37,377 nt of DNA from an uncultured Pelagibacteraceae bacterium (lineage in GTDB: Bacteria; Pseudomonadota; Alphaproteobacteria; Pelagibacterales; Pelagibacteraceae), in contig CACPOY010000006.1 in the NCBI GenBank assembly GCA_902635685.1, positions 1 to 37,377 on the forward strand, given 5' to 3'. A program made the position numbers and the translations under genes. The stretch's first letter is position 1; every line of letters begins with the position of its first letter. Under the pieces are notes generated by a model. The model was not told the origin of the DNA. It searched no databases and was given only the letters and a program-made list of their open reading frames with translations. Positions 24,418 to 34,762 of the stretch are shown here, one piece after another.

Positions 24418-25659
24418 TTATGAAAATCTTGTCGAACTATAAGGGCCTAAGTTTAAATTTGTATTTTCTTTAGCTATCATTCCTGAGACGATCTTTCCAG
24501 AAATTGGACCTAATGTCCATCCCAAATGATGATGACCAAAACAATAAAATACGTTTTTATGATTTTTTGAAGGACCCATCACTGGTAAGAAGTCAGGCAA
24601 AGTTGGTCTAAATCCTAACCATTCATCTTCATGTTCTGGAAGATCATCTAAAATATACTTTGCATTGTTAATCAAATTTTTTATTCTTGATTTGGACAAT
24701 GGATTATCCAATCCTCCAAATTCAACTGTACCAACAACTCTTAATCCTTGCTCCATAGGCGTAATTCCAAAACCTCTGTTTGAAAAAATTACCGGTCTAC
24801 TTAACAAATGATCACAATTTTTAAAATGAATGTGATATCCTCTTTCAGTATCTAGTGGAATTTTTTCACCTAATTTATCAGTTAGTCTTTTTGAAAAAGC
24901 ACCACAAGCTATTATAATTTTATCAAAGTTAAAATTTTGATTGTCAGTTTTTATTTTAGGAAGTTCATTATTAAATTCTATTTGTTTGACGTCTCGTTTT
25001 TCAAATTTTCCGCCTTTTTTTAAAAAAAGCTCAAAAAATTTAAGTAATATCTTTTTTGGGTTTCTTGCATGTCTTGCATATGGATAATATACACCTCCGT
25101 GATAAAAAGGTTTTAAATTTGGCTCCAAATCATGAATTTCTTTTTTATTTACAAGTTGTTGTTTTACTCCTAATTCATCTCTTACTCTAATTTCTAATTC
25201 TCTACTCTTTAAATCTTTTTCATTCCAAATATAAAGAATACCTTTATTTTCTACCAACCCTTCTAAGTCGATTTCATCAAACAATTCATCATAAGCTGGT
25301 AAGGCTAAATCTAATATTTGATGCATATTTCTAGCTGTATGCATCATTTTGCTTTTAGTTGTATTTAAAATAAATTTTATAAACCAAGGGATCATTTTTG
25401 GTACATAGTTCCACTTCAATGCCAAAGGGCCTGTAGAACTTAATAACATTGCTGGCACATCGGTAAGTATGTCTGTTCTATTTAAGGATAAAGATGCATA
25501 AGGTGAGAAGTGTCCTGCATTGCCATAAGACGCGGCGTGACTACCTGGTTCATCACGATCAAATATTGTTACTTTAAAGCCTTTTTTTTGTAAAAATAAA
25601 GCGTTTGAAATTCCTTGTATGCCAGCACCAATAATTCCAACGTTTAAATTTTTATTCAT
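24418..25659 (-). CDS. dadA: FAD-dependent D-amino acid dehydrogenase-like oxidoreductase
   Basis: 413 residues of the DAO (glycine/D-amino acid oxidase) family. The FAD-binding GAGIQG (11-16) lies in NVGIIGAGIQGISNALFL, followed by the acidic end of strand 2, FDRDEPGSHAASYGNAGHFSPY, as in DadA. C-terminal FAD contacts appear as FGHHHLGWTLGPISGKIVSGMI. DadA oxidises D-amino acids to 2-keto acids and ammonia with electrons passed to the respiratory chain. Related members act on hydroxyproline or other imino acids, so the substrate is uncertain. A 55-base spacer separates it from rodA upstream. It is the first gene of the metabolic run down to 20625. Confidence 0.85.
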   Translation of the reverse strand: MNKNLNVGIIGAGIQGISNALFLQKKGFKVTIFDRDEPGSHAASYGNAGHFSPYASLSLNRTDILTDVPAMLLSSTGPLALKWNYVPKMIPWFIKFILNTTKSKMMHTARNMHQILDLALPAYDELFDEIDLEGLVENKGILYIWNEKDLKSRELEIRVRDELGVKQQLVNKKEIHDLEPNLKPFYHGGVYYPYARHARNPKKILLKFFELFLKKGGKFEKRDVKQIEFNNELPKIKTDNQNFNFDKIIIACGAFSKRLTDKLGEKIPLDTERGYHIHFKNCDHLLSRPVIFSNRGFGITPMEQGLRVVGTVEFGGLDNPLSKSRIKNLINNAKYILDDLPEHEDEWLGFRPTLPDFLPVMGPSKNHKNVFYCFGHHHLGWTLGPISGKIVSGMIAKENTNLNLGPYSSTRFS

Positions 25660-25665
25660 TAAATA

Positions 25666-25671
25666 ATTATA
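25666..25671 (-). promoter_or_regulatory. Possible -10 element just before the DadA-like gene
   Basis: A perfect TATAAT on the minus strand ends only six bases before the ATG at 25659. If used, transcription would start at or next to the start codon, giving a leaderless or nearly leaderless mRNA. A TTGTCA lies upstream but too far away (about 25 bases) to pair with it. Chance is likely in such AT-rich sequence. Confidence 0.22.
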
Positions 25672-25714
25672 TAATTAATTAACAAAATTTTTGCAGTGAC
25701 AAATTATGCAATCT

Positions 25715-26836
25715 TTATGAGATATTCTGTCTGTGATTAATGCTTGCACTCAGAACTATAGAAAAGCCAATCATTGTAGCTAATAAAGATGAACCTCCAT
25801 AGGACATGATTGGTAAGGGAGATCCAACTGTAGGTAGAAGACCTAGAACCATTGATATATTAGTTGCAACATAAAGAAAAATTGCAAAAGAGAAACCAAA
25901 ACAAAAAAGTCTAGAAAAGAAACTTCTTGAGATCAAACCAGCACGGATAATTCTATAAATAATAATTGAATATAATAATAATAATAGAATAGAACCCACA
26001 AATCCAAATTCCTCAGAAAAAAGAGTGAATATAAAATCAGTATGTTTTTCAGGCAAAAAATCTAAATAACTTTGAGTCCCTTTTAAAAAACCCTTACCAG
26101 TAATTCCTCCTGACCCAACGGCTATTTTTGATTGGATAATTTGATATCCTGATCCCAATGGATCCCTCTCTGGATTTATAAAAGTTAATATTCTAAGTTT
26201 CTGATACGGTTTTAAAAAAGAAATTATAAATGGTAACGAAGTTATAAATATTAAAAAAGAGTAAATAAAATATTTAATTCTTAAACCAGAAAACCATAAA
26301 ATTATTAAACCTGAGAAAGATATTAAAATTGCTGTGCCTAAATCAGGTTGAGTAATAACTAAAATAGAAGGTATTATAATTATTGTTAAAGAAACTAATA
26401 TCGATGTAAAAGAATTAGCGCTAGTTGTTCGAATTCTATGAAAGAATTTAGCAAGACAAAGTATGACAGCTATTTTCATAAGCTCAGAAGGTTGTAAATT
26501 CAGAAAGTATAGATTTATCCATCTTCTAGATCCTGAAGCTGTTACGCCATATAATGCCACCCAAACTAATAAACCTAAAATAAGCACATAAAAAAGGTAA
26601 CTGCCTGCATGCCAATATTTTATATTGATAAATGAAAGAACAATCATCATTGGAAAGAAAATTGAAAATTTAATAAAATGACTTTTGGTATGAAACAATA
26701 CTTCGCCTCCATCTGTTGAATACATCGTAAAAATACTTGTTATTCCAAGGATAAGAATACAGAATAGTAATATGAAATCATAATTTTTAATTTTTTGAAA
26801 AAGAGTTAATTCATGTGAAAAATTATTTAACGACAT
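25715..26836 (-). CDS. rodA: Rod-shape SEDS peptidoglycan polymerase RodA (MrdB)
   Basis: 373 residues with about ten membrane spans: the peptidoglycan glycosyltransferase of the elongasome, working with PBP2. The family motif in the large extracellular loop is GSGGITGKGFLKGTQSYLDFLPEKHTDF, followed by IFTLFSEEFGFVGS, diagnostic for RodA/FtsW. The C-terminal PTVGSPLPIMSYGGSSLLATMIGFS is also conserved. Its ATG directly abuts the stop of the PBP2 gene (TAAATG). It is the last gene of the mre-rod series, and the length is normal for the family. Confidence 0.96.
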   Translation of the reverse strand: MSLNNFSHELTLFQKIKNYDFILLFCILILGITSIFTMYSTDGGEVLFHTKSHFIKFSIFFPMMIVLSFINIKYWHAGSYLFYVLILGLLVWVALYGVTASGSRRWINLYFLNLQPSELMKIAVILCLAKFFHRIRTTSANSFTSILVSLTIIIIPSILVITQPDLGTAILISFSGLIILWFSGLRIKYFIYSFLIFITSLPFIISFLKPYQKLRILTFINPERDPLGSGYQIIQSKIAVGSGGITGKGFLKGTQSYLDFLPEKHTDFIFTLFSEEFGFVGSILLLLLYSIIIYRIIRAGLISRSFFSRLFCFGFSFAIFLYVATNISMVLGLLPTVGSPLPIMSYGGSSLLATMIGFSIVLSASINHRQNIS

Positions 26837-28711
26837 TTATATATCCAAGTATTTTTTTTCTTTAACTGATTGTCTTAATTTATGTCGATCAATTATTAAT
26901 TTAAAAAGTTTTTTTGCAATCGGTGCTGCAGTAGTACCCCCTGATCCCCCATGTTCAATAATTATACTGGTAGCATATCTTGGGTTTTTGTAAGGTCCAA
27001 AAGCAACATACAATGCGTGATCTCTTTCCTCATAAGGGATTTCAAAAGTTTTGAGATCTAACTCACGATCTTTCTCAGTTATTCTTTTAACTTGCGCTGT
27101 TCCAGTTTTACCCGCAAACTGATATTTAGGATCATCAATTCGAGATTTATATGAAGTTCCTCTAACTTCATTAGTTGAACTAAACATTGCTTTTTGAATT
27201 ATTTTTATATTTTTTGAATTTTTGAATAACGGTTTGTATTTATCTAAATATTGCTGATCATTGTTTAATACTATTTTTGGATAAATTTTATATCCACCAT
27301 TTGCAATTTGTGCTGTCATTAAACACAATTGTATTGGTGTTGTTTGAATAAAACCTTGACCTATTCCAGTAATGATTGTTTCACCAAGTACCCAGCTTTG
27401 TCCAAGAGCATTTTTTTTCCATATCGTATTTGGCACCAATCCTTTTTTTTCATTTTCAAATAATTCTCCAAATACTTTTTCTCCTAAACCGAATTTTTTA
27501 GCAGTTTCACTTAATCTATCTACACCAAGTCGCCTAGATATCTCGTAGAAATAAGTATCACAAGATTGTTTCATTCCCTCTCTCAAATTAACAAATCCAT
27601 GCCCCTCTTTTTTCCAACAATGATAAGTTTGACCATATAATTCCAAAGGATGTTTGTGTCCTTTGCAATGAACAGTAAACTCTGGATTAATAACCTCATT
27701 TTCTAAAGCTGATAGGGCTACTATAGGTTTAATAGTCGATCCAGGTGAATACCTTCCATTAATTGTTTTGTTTAATAAAGGTTTCATTGGATTATTTCTA
27801 ATTAATTGCCAATCATCTTGATTAATACCAAACAAAAATAAATTAGGGTCAAAGGATGGTGATGATTGCATGGCAATAATTTCTCCAGAAAAAATATCCA
27901 TCACACATATTGAGCCTGCTTTATCTTTTAAAAGTTCAGTGCATAATTTTTGAATCTCAGTGTCTATTGTAAGATTAAGATCTTGACCCTTTGAACCTTT
28001 TTGATAATTCAATTGGCTTATCTTTCTTCCATATGCGTTTACCTCAAATCTTTGGATATCATTTTCTCCTAACAAAACATTTTCAAAAGTTTTTTCTAAA
28101 CCTGTCTTTCCAACTCTAATGCCCGGTACAAATTTTTCTTTAATATTTTCATTGTCAATTATATCCCTCTCATTTGCTTGACTGACGTAGCCTAACACAT
28201 GAGTATAGTTTTCATTAAAAGGATAAATTCTTGAAATTGATAAAACAGTCTTAACACCAATTAATTCATGTAAATAATTATTAACTTTTGAAAACTGTTC
28301 CCATGTTAAATTGTCAGAAACAACAATAGTTTCCCAACCTTTTATCTTTTTTCTTTTTTTGTGTATTTTTTGAAATTCTCTCTCAGATAAATTAAGTATA
28401 TTTTTTAATCTTAAAGTAATGTATCTAAAATCTTCTACTTGTTCTGGTATAATATGAAGCTGATAAACTTCGTTATTTCCTGCTATCACATTGCCAAAAT
28501 AATCTCTAAACTCTCCCCTAACTGGATGAAGTTTTGACTCTCTTATTCTATTTTTATCAGAAAGGGTTAGGTATTTATTATTCTGTTTGACTTGAAGAGA
28601 AAATAATCTTGATGTAAGTCCAAAAAATACCAAGATTTTTGCGGCTGTAATTATAAACAGTCTTCTATTAATTATATTTATTTTACGAACATTATCACTT
28701 TCATCAAACAT
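26837..28711 (-). CDS. mrdA: Penicillin-binding protein 2 (MrdA), peptidoglycan transpeptidase
   Basis: 624 residues: the class B PBP of the elongasome. There is one N-terminal membrane helix (about 18-38), a dimerisation/pedestal domain (about 55-250) with HPVRGEFRDYFGNVIAGN, and a C-terminal transpeptidase. The active-site SxxK is in SPGSTIKP (near 320), the second motif is SCD in KQSCDTYFYE (SxD form, as in E. coli PBP2), and KTGTAQV lies near 535. It overlaps the mreD end by 8 bases and abuts rodA, its polymerase partner. The length is close to the usual 630. Confidence 0.96.
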   Translation of the reverse strand: MFDESDNVRKINIINRRLFIITAAKILVFFGLTSRLFSLQVKQNNKYLTLSDKNRIRESKLHPVRGEFRDYFGNVIAGNNEVYQLHIIPEQVEDFRYITLRLKNILNLSEREFQKIHKKRKKIKGWETIVVSDNLTWEQFSKVNNYLHELIGVKTVLSISRIYPFNENYTHVLGYVSQANERDIIDNENIKEKFVPGIRVGKTGLEKTFENVLLGENDIQRFEVNAYGRKISQLNYQKGSKGQDLNLTIDTEIQKLCTELLKDKAGSICVMDIFSGEIIAMQSSPSFDPNLFLFGINQDDWQLIRNNPMKPLLNKTINGRYSPGSTIKPIVALSALENEVINPEFTVHCKGHKHPLELYGQTYHCWKKEGHGFVNLREGMKQSCDTYFYEISRRLGVDRLSETAKKFGLGEKVFGELFENEKKGLVPNTIWKKNALGQSWVLGETIITGIGQGFIQTTPIQLCLMTAQIANGGYKIYPKIVLNNDQQYLDKYKPLFKNSKNIKIIQKAMFSSTNEVRGTSYKSRIDDPKYQFAGKTGTAQVKRITEKDRELDLKTFEIPYEERDHALYVAFGPYKNPRYATSIIIEHGGSGGTTAAPIAKKLFKLIIDRHKLRQSVKEKKYLDI

Positions 28712-29222
28712 CAGATTTCCTAAAAAATTTTTTATAGTAAGCGTTAAAGATAATATAAAATAAAAAGAATATCAAAAATGTAGCTAGGTTATTAGTTAAC
28801 AAGAATCTATAGTCGATGCTTACATTGAAAAAGTAAGATGATATAATGTAATATATTGAATTGACGCACGAAATAGTTATTAAAAAAAATAACCAATCTT
28901 TAGTTATATTAGGTCGTAGGGTAATTTTTCTGAAATAAGCTGTTGCAACACAAATGAGCATGTATAAAAAACTGCTCAAGCCCAAAGGAGAGCCTGTTAC
29001 AACATCATTTATAATTCCTGCTAAAAAAATATATCCATAGCCAAATTGCTCGATATTTTTTAATGTCCAAAAGAAGATTAAAATGAAAGCTAAATTGACA
29101 GATAAAAATGGGATACCAAAGTAATTTGCATCAAATTCATTTAAGACTGCAATGAATAAAATTATTAAAGGTGCTGATTTAAAGATGTGTTTTAAGAACC
29201 CACTTTTTTTCAGATAACTCAT
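28704..29222 (-). CDS. mreD: Rod shape-determining membrane protein MreD
   Basis: 172 residues with about five to six membrane helices and a cytoplasmic basic C-terminus (FNAYYKKFFRKSDV). It is identified by position between mreC and mrdA, by length and by the conserved GIINDVVTGSPLGLSSFLYMLICV segment, which matches MreD (DxxxxxPLGxxxL). It links MreC to the PBP2/RodA complex. The ATG is one base after the mreC stop. Confidence 0.92.
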   Translation of the reverse strand: MSYLKKSGFLKHIFKSAPLIILFIAVLNEFDANYFGIPFLSVNLAFILIFFWTLKNIEQFGYGYIFLAGIINDVVTGSPLGLSSFLYMLICVATAYFRKITLRPNITKDWLFFLITISCVNSIYYIISSYFFNVSIDYRFLLTNNLATFLIFFLFYIIFNAYYKKFFRKSDV

Positions 29223-29223
29223 T

Positions 29224-30465
29224 TTATAATCTTCCTTTTTTTAACACACAATTTTTGTATTCAGGTGTACCAACTTTAAATCCTTTTTTTGAGAAAGTTT
29301 TTTTTCTACATCTTTCACCATATTCTAAGTTTAATCTTAGAAAGTTTAATTCATCTTTGTCAATATTATGAGACTTAATTATTTTATTTTGTTTTTCTAT
29401 AATCTGTTGTCTATTGATTATTTCGATTTGATTATTTGAAAGCTGACTTTTTAAATTCTCATTTTCAATCTTGATTTTATTGGTAATCTGGTCATTAATT
29501 TCCTTCTCTTTTATTAATAAGTCCAATTTCTTTTTTAACGTTGGTAACTCTATATCTTCATCATTTTCAGTTTCTGAAGTTTCTACATCAATTTTTTCTG
29601 TCACTTTTGTTTCTACTTTGTCAAAAGCAACAACAGACACATATTGTAATTGTGAAAAATCGCTAAAAAATTCAATATTGATGTCTTCATCAATTTTTGA
29701 GTCAAAATTTATTATTCGTCCGATTGGAACTCCACTTTTTATTAAACCTCCAGTCCCAGAGGAATATACTAATGAATCGTTTGTTATTTTATCAAAATGG
29801 GTTTTTTTTAAGAAATTTACCTTTGCTTTATCTTTACCAGTTCCAGTGGCTATAGCTAATAAATTACCTGGAGAAATAGTAATAGGGATATTTGAATTGA
29901 TATCAGATAATAATAAAACTCTAGATGTTCCAAAATTTACTTCGATTACTTTACCGACTAAATATTGTTGATCTAAAACTGCCATTCCACTTTTAATACC
30001 ATCTCTTGATCCCTTATTAATTACAATTGATCTTAAAAATGGACTTTTATTATCAATAATAATTTTAGAGAAAACTATTTCTGTAGAAATTAAATAGTCA
30101 TCTAGCTGTTGTCTAAATTTTTGATTTTCGAATTTAAGGATATCTAGAGAAATTTTTTGTGATCTATATTCGTTTAACTCTTTCTCCATTTTTTTTGAAT
30201 TGCTATAAAGCTCAAAATGATTTCTTATTTCAGTGTTGAGGTTTTTTACAATTTTCTCAGGAGCTGATATTACAAATGATCCTCGATAAATAATTTCATT
30301 AATTCCTGATCTTACAGTTTTTATAATCTTATAATCAAAACTGCTTAAAATTAATATGATTATAGATAAAGTTATTAAGGATAATAATGAAAACTTTTGT
30401 TTAGTTTGTTTTTTTAAAAAAGCAGATCTGATTGCAATTACAAAGTCATCTCTGCTTACATTCAT
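29224..30465 (-). CDS. mreC: Rod shape-determining protein MreC with long C-terminal coiled-coil extension
   Basis: 413 residues, longer than the usual 280-370. A cytoplasmic N-terminus and membrane helix (about 26-46) lead to a periplasmic coiled coil (about 65-115). The two-lobed MreC beta domain (about 120-290) contains VINKGSRDGIKSGMAVLDQQYLVGKV and SRVLLLSDINSNIPITI. Beyond the core lie an acidic linker (SETENDEDIELP), a second, strongly predicted coiled coil (about 310-375) and a basic tail with two Cys in ERCRKKTFSKKGFKVGTPEYKNCVLKKG. MreC scaffolds PBP2 activation; the extension may bind another envelope partner. It sits between mreB and mreD, as is standard. Confidence 0.95.
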   Translation of the reverse strand: MNVSRDDFVIAIRSAFLKKQTKQKFSLLSLITLSIIILILSSFDYKIIKTVRSGINEIIYRGSFVISAPEKIVKNLNTEIRNHFELYSNSKKMEKELNEYRSQKISLDILKFENQKFRQQLDDYLISTEIVFSKIIIDNKSPFLRSIVINKGSRDGIKSGMAVLDQQYLVGKVIEVNFGTSRVLLLSDINSNIPITISPGNLLAIATGTGKDKAKVNFLKKTHFDKITNDSLVYSSGTGGLIKSGVPIGRIINFDSKIDEDINIEFFSDFSQLQYVSVVAFDKVETKVTEKIDVETSETENDEDIELPTLKKKLDLLIKEKEINDQITNKIKIENENLKSQLSNNQIEIINRQQIIEKQNKIIKSHNIDKDELNFLRLNLEYGERCRKKTFSKKGFKVGTPEYKNCVLKKGRL

Positions 30466-30470
30466 TTTTC

Positions 30471-31505
<1,035 letters not shown>

Positions 31506-33083
31506 TTAAACTCCTCCTCTTATTTTTTGTTTTTCTATATCTTTATAAAGAGATTTTTTTTCTCTCTTAATAAGCATTTTATTTAAAGCATTCAAATATG
31601 CATTTGCGGATGCAACTAACGTATCTGTATCTGCAGACTGTCCTACTGTAGTTCTATCATTTTCTTCAATTTTTACACTTACTGTTGCTTGAGCATCGGT
31701 TCCTTCAGTTACAGCATGAACCTGGTAAAGAGATAATTTCACATCGTGTGGGTAAAGGTCTTTAATACATTTGAATATTGCATCGACTGGTCCATCACCT
31801 GTTTGTGAAGTTTTTTTAATATCCCCAAAAACGTCCAGTGTCATTTCTGCTTTTTGTGGCTCTCCTGTTCCAGCAAAAACTTTTAATGATTTAAGATTAA
31901 TTGCATTAATTTTGTTATCAATTATTAGACTATCATCAACTAATGCAACAATATCTTCATCGTAGATATGTTTTTTTTTATCCGCTAAAATTTTGAATTT
32001 TCCAAATGCAGCTTGAACAACATCGTCTGTAACGTCTGAGTAACCTAAATCGCTCAATTTGTCTTTAAAAGCATGTCTTCCAGAATGTTTTCCCATAACT
32101 AAAGATGTTTTTTTTACACCCACACTTTCAGGTGTCATTATTTCATATGTTTCTCTATTTTTAAGCATCCCATCTTGATGAATTCCAGACTCGTGCGCAA
32201 AAGCATTTTTTCCAACAATTGCTTTATTGAATTGAACAGGAAAACCTGTTGCATTTGATACTATTTTAGATGCTTTGCTAATTAATTCTGTTTTAATACC
32301 TGTTTCATATGGCAATAAATCTTCTCGAGTTTTAATTGCCATTACAATTTCTTCAAGAGCAGCGTTACCCGCACGTTCTCCTATACCGTTAATAGTACAC
32401 TCTATTTGTCTGACACCTGCCGAAAGTCCAGATAATGCATTAGCAACCGCAAGTCCTAAATCATTATGACAGTGAGCAGAAAGAATTGCTTTATCAATAT
32501 TGGGTACATTATTTTTTATTGATGTAATAGTTTTTGCAAATTCTTCTGGTATAGAATAACCAACTGTATCAGGAATATTTATTGTTTTTGCACCACAATT
32601 AATTGCAAGTTCAATTGTTTTGTACATAAAATCTAAATCTGTTCTTGTTCCATCTTCACAAGACCACTCAACATCATCTGTAAATTTTCTGGCATACGTG
32701 ACACTCTCTTTGATTGCGTCTAAAACTTGCTCGTTATTCATGTTAAGCTTATGTTTCATGTGAACTGGGCTAGTAGAAATAAAAGTATGAATTCGAAATC
32801 TTTTTGCAAATTTTAAAGACTCATGACAAGCATCAATATCTTTTTTAGTTGCACGTGCTAATCCACATGGAATTGAATTTTTTACACTTTTACTAATTGC
32901 GCTAACTGCCTCAAAATCACCTGGTGATGATATTGGAAAACCAGCTTCAATAATATCAATTCCCATTTCGTCAAAAACTCTAGAAATTTGAATTTTTTCC
33001 TCAACACTCATAGAGGCACCTGGTGATTGTTCACCATCTCTCATTGTTGTGTCAAAAATTATTACTTTGTCTTTATCTGGCAT
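31506..33083 (-). CDS. leuA: 2-isopropylmalate synthase
   Basis: 525 residues: condenses acetyl-CoA with 2-ketoisovalerate, the first committed step of leucine synthesis. The HMGL-type TIM barrel begins VIIFDTTMRDGEQSPG with the metal-binding Asp. The metal-binding HCHNDLGLAVANAL and the GxGERxGN motif (NGIGERAGNAALEEI) follow. The C-terminal domain (about 385-510) is the LeuA dimerisation/regulatory domain that binds leucine for feedback inhibition. The frame extends to a TTG at 33101, but the ATG at 33083 gives MPDKDKVIIFDTT, which aligns with known LeuA starts. It follows ilvC after about 90 bases and abuts mreB. Confidence 0.96.
   Translation of the reverse strand: MPDKDKVIIFDTTMRDGEQSPGASMSVEEKIQISRVFDEMGIDIIEAGFPISSPGDFEAVSAISKSVKNSIPCGLARATKKDIDACHESLKFAKRFRIHTFISTSPVHMKHKLNMNNEQVLDAIKESVTYARKFTDDVEWSCEDGTRTDLDFMYKTIELAINCGAKTINIPDTVGYSIPEEFAKTITSIKNNVPNIDKAILSAHCHNDLGLAVANALSGLSAGVRQIECTINGIGERAGNAALEEIVMAIKTREDLLPYETGIKTELISKASKIVSNATGFPVQFNKAIVGKNAFAHESGIHQDGMLKNRETYEIMTPESVGVKKTSLVMGKHSGRHAFKDKLSDLGYSDVTDDVVQAAFGKFKILADKKKHIYDEDIVALVDDSLIIDNKINAINLKSLKVFAGTGEPQKAEMTLDVFGDIKKTSQTGDGPVDAIFKCIKDLYPHDVKLSLYQVHAVTEGTDAQATVSVKIEENDRTTVGQSADTDTLVASANAYLNALNKMLIKREKKSLYKDIEKQKIRGGV
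31509..31517 (-). promoter_or_regulatory. Strong Shine-Dalgarno for mreB inside the leuA 3' end
   Basis: The minus strand reads AGAGGAGGAGTTTAA then ATG. The purine run ends a few bases before the mreB start and encodes the Arg-Gly-Gly of the LeuA C-terminus. Most genes in this window have no visible ribosome binding site, so this one stands out. Confidence 0.7.
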
Positions 33084-33106
33084 ATGTAAATTATTTTTCA
33101 AAATGG

Positions 33107-33134
33107 AATATACAACCTATCGTTTAGATTGCAA
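33107..33134 (-). promoter_or_regulatory. Possible promoter for leuA and the downstream mre genes
   Basis: On the minus strand TTGCAA (33134-33129) and TATATT (33112-33107) are 16 bases apart. That is a four-of-six -35 and a five-of-six -10. Transcription would start near 33100, about 17 bases before the ATG at 33083. The larger spacer here (about 89 bases against 0-20 elsewhere in the run) makes an internal promoter reasonable. Confidence 0.35.
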
Positions 33135-33172
33135 AATAAATCACCAAATTTTGCCCAATATGGGACTACAAA

Positions 33173-34198
<1,026 letters not shown>

Positions 34199-34206
34199 TT
34201 ATCTCC
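34199..34206 (-). promoter_or_regulatory. Shine-Dalgarno for ilvC
   Basis: The minus strand reads TAGGAGAT followed by AAAAA and the ATG. It is one of only two clear ribosome binding sites in the window, and it selects the ATG at 34195 over the second ATG two codons later. Confidence 0.65.
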
Positions 34207-34213
34207 TATTTAA

Positions 34214-34762
34214 TTATTTAAAAACGTCTGCTCCTCTGGTCATTGCAATTGCACCTGTTCTGGAGGTGCTTATTAAGCCAAGAGATTTTAATTTTTTACT
34301 CATTTTGTCTATTTCACGTCTTAATGCAGTGATTTGAATAACGACTGACTTGCTCGATTTATCCAATATAACTGGATTGTAGGTTTTACATGCTTTAAGA
34401 CATTTTTCTATCTTTTTTTTCTTTCCCACAACCTTTAGTAAAGCCATTTCTTTAAATATTACTTTTTTATCCTCCCTTTTAAAATCCGCTACTTTATGAA
34501 CAGGAACCAATTTTTTTAATTGCAATTTTATTTGGTCAATTACTTGAGGTGTTCCAGTAGTTACTATTGTTATTCTAGAAATATTTTTTGCTGCATCGAT
34601 TTCAGCCACTGCTAAAGACTCAATATTATATCCTCTTCCAGAAAATAATCCGACCACTCTTGCTAACACACCAGCTTCATTGTCTACCCACACCACAATA
34701 ATATGTGTATCTGGTTTACCCTTTTTTGTTGGTATGCTGTATGCTGATTTTGGATTTGCCAT
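34214..34762 (-). CDS. ilvH: Acetolactate synthase small (regulatory) subunit
   Basis: 182 residues. The N-terminal ACT domain (about 18-95) begins HIIVVWVDNEAGVLARVVGLFSGRGYNIESLAV, which binds valine for feedback control. The C-terminal domain has ALLKVVG and a final RTGAIAMTRG, standard for IlvH/IlvN. It activates and regulates the large subunit encoded just upstream. Its ATG overlaps the ilvB stop by one base (TAATG), giving matched translation of the two subunits. Confidence 0.96.
   Translation of the reverse strand: MANPKSAYSIPTKKGKPDTHIIVVWVDNEAGVLARVVGLFSGRGYNIESLAVAEIDAAKNISRITIVTTGTPQVIDQIKLQLKKLVPVHKVADFKREDKKVIFKEMALLKVVGKKKKIEKCLKACKTYNPVILDKSSKSVVIQITALRREIDKMSKKLKSLGLISTSRTGAIAMTRGADVFK

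Noticed and set aside
29471..29971. 166-codon plus-strand open frame inside mreC
   Set aside because: It is antisense to the conserved MreC beta domain, and its Ser/Phe/Ile-rich product is typical of a shadow frame. Other frames opposite mreB, leuA and miaA were dropped for the same reason.
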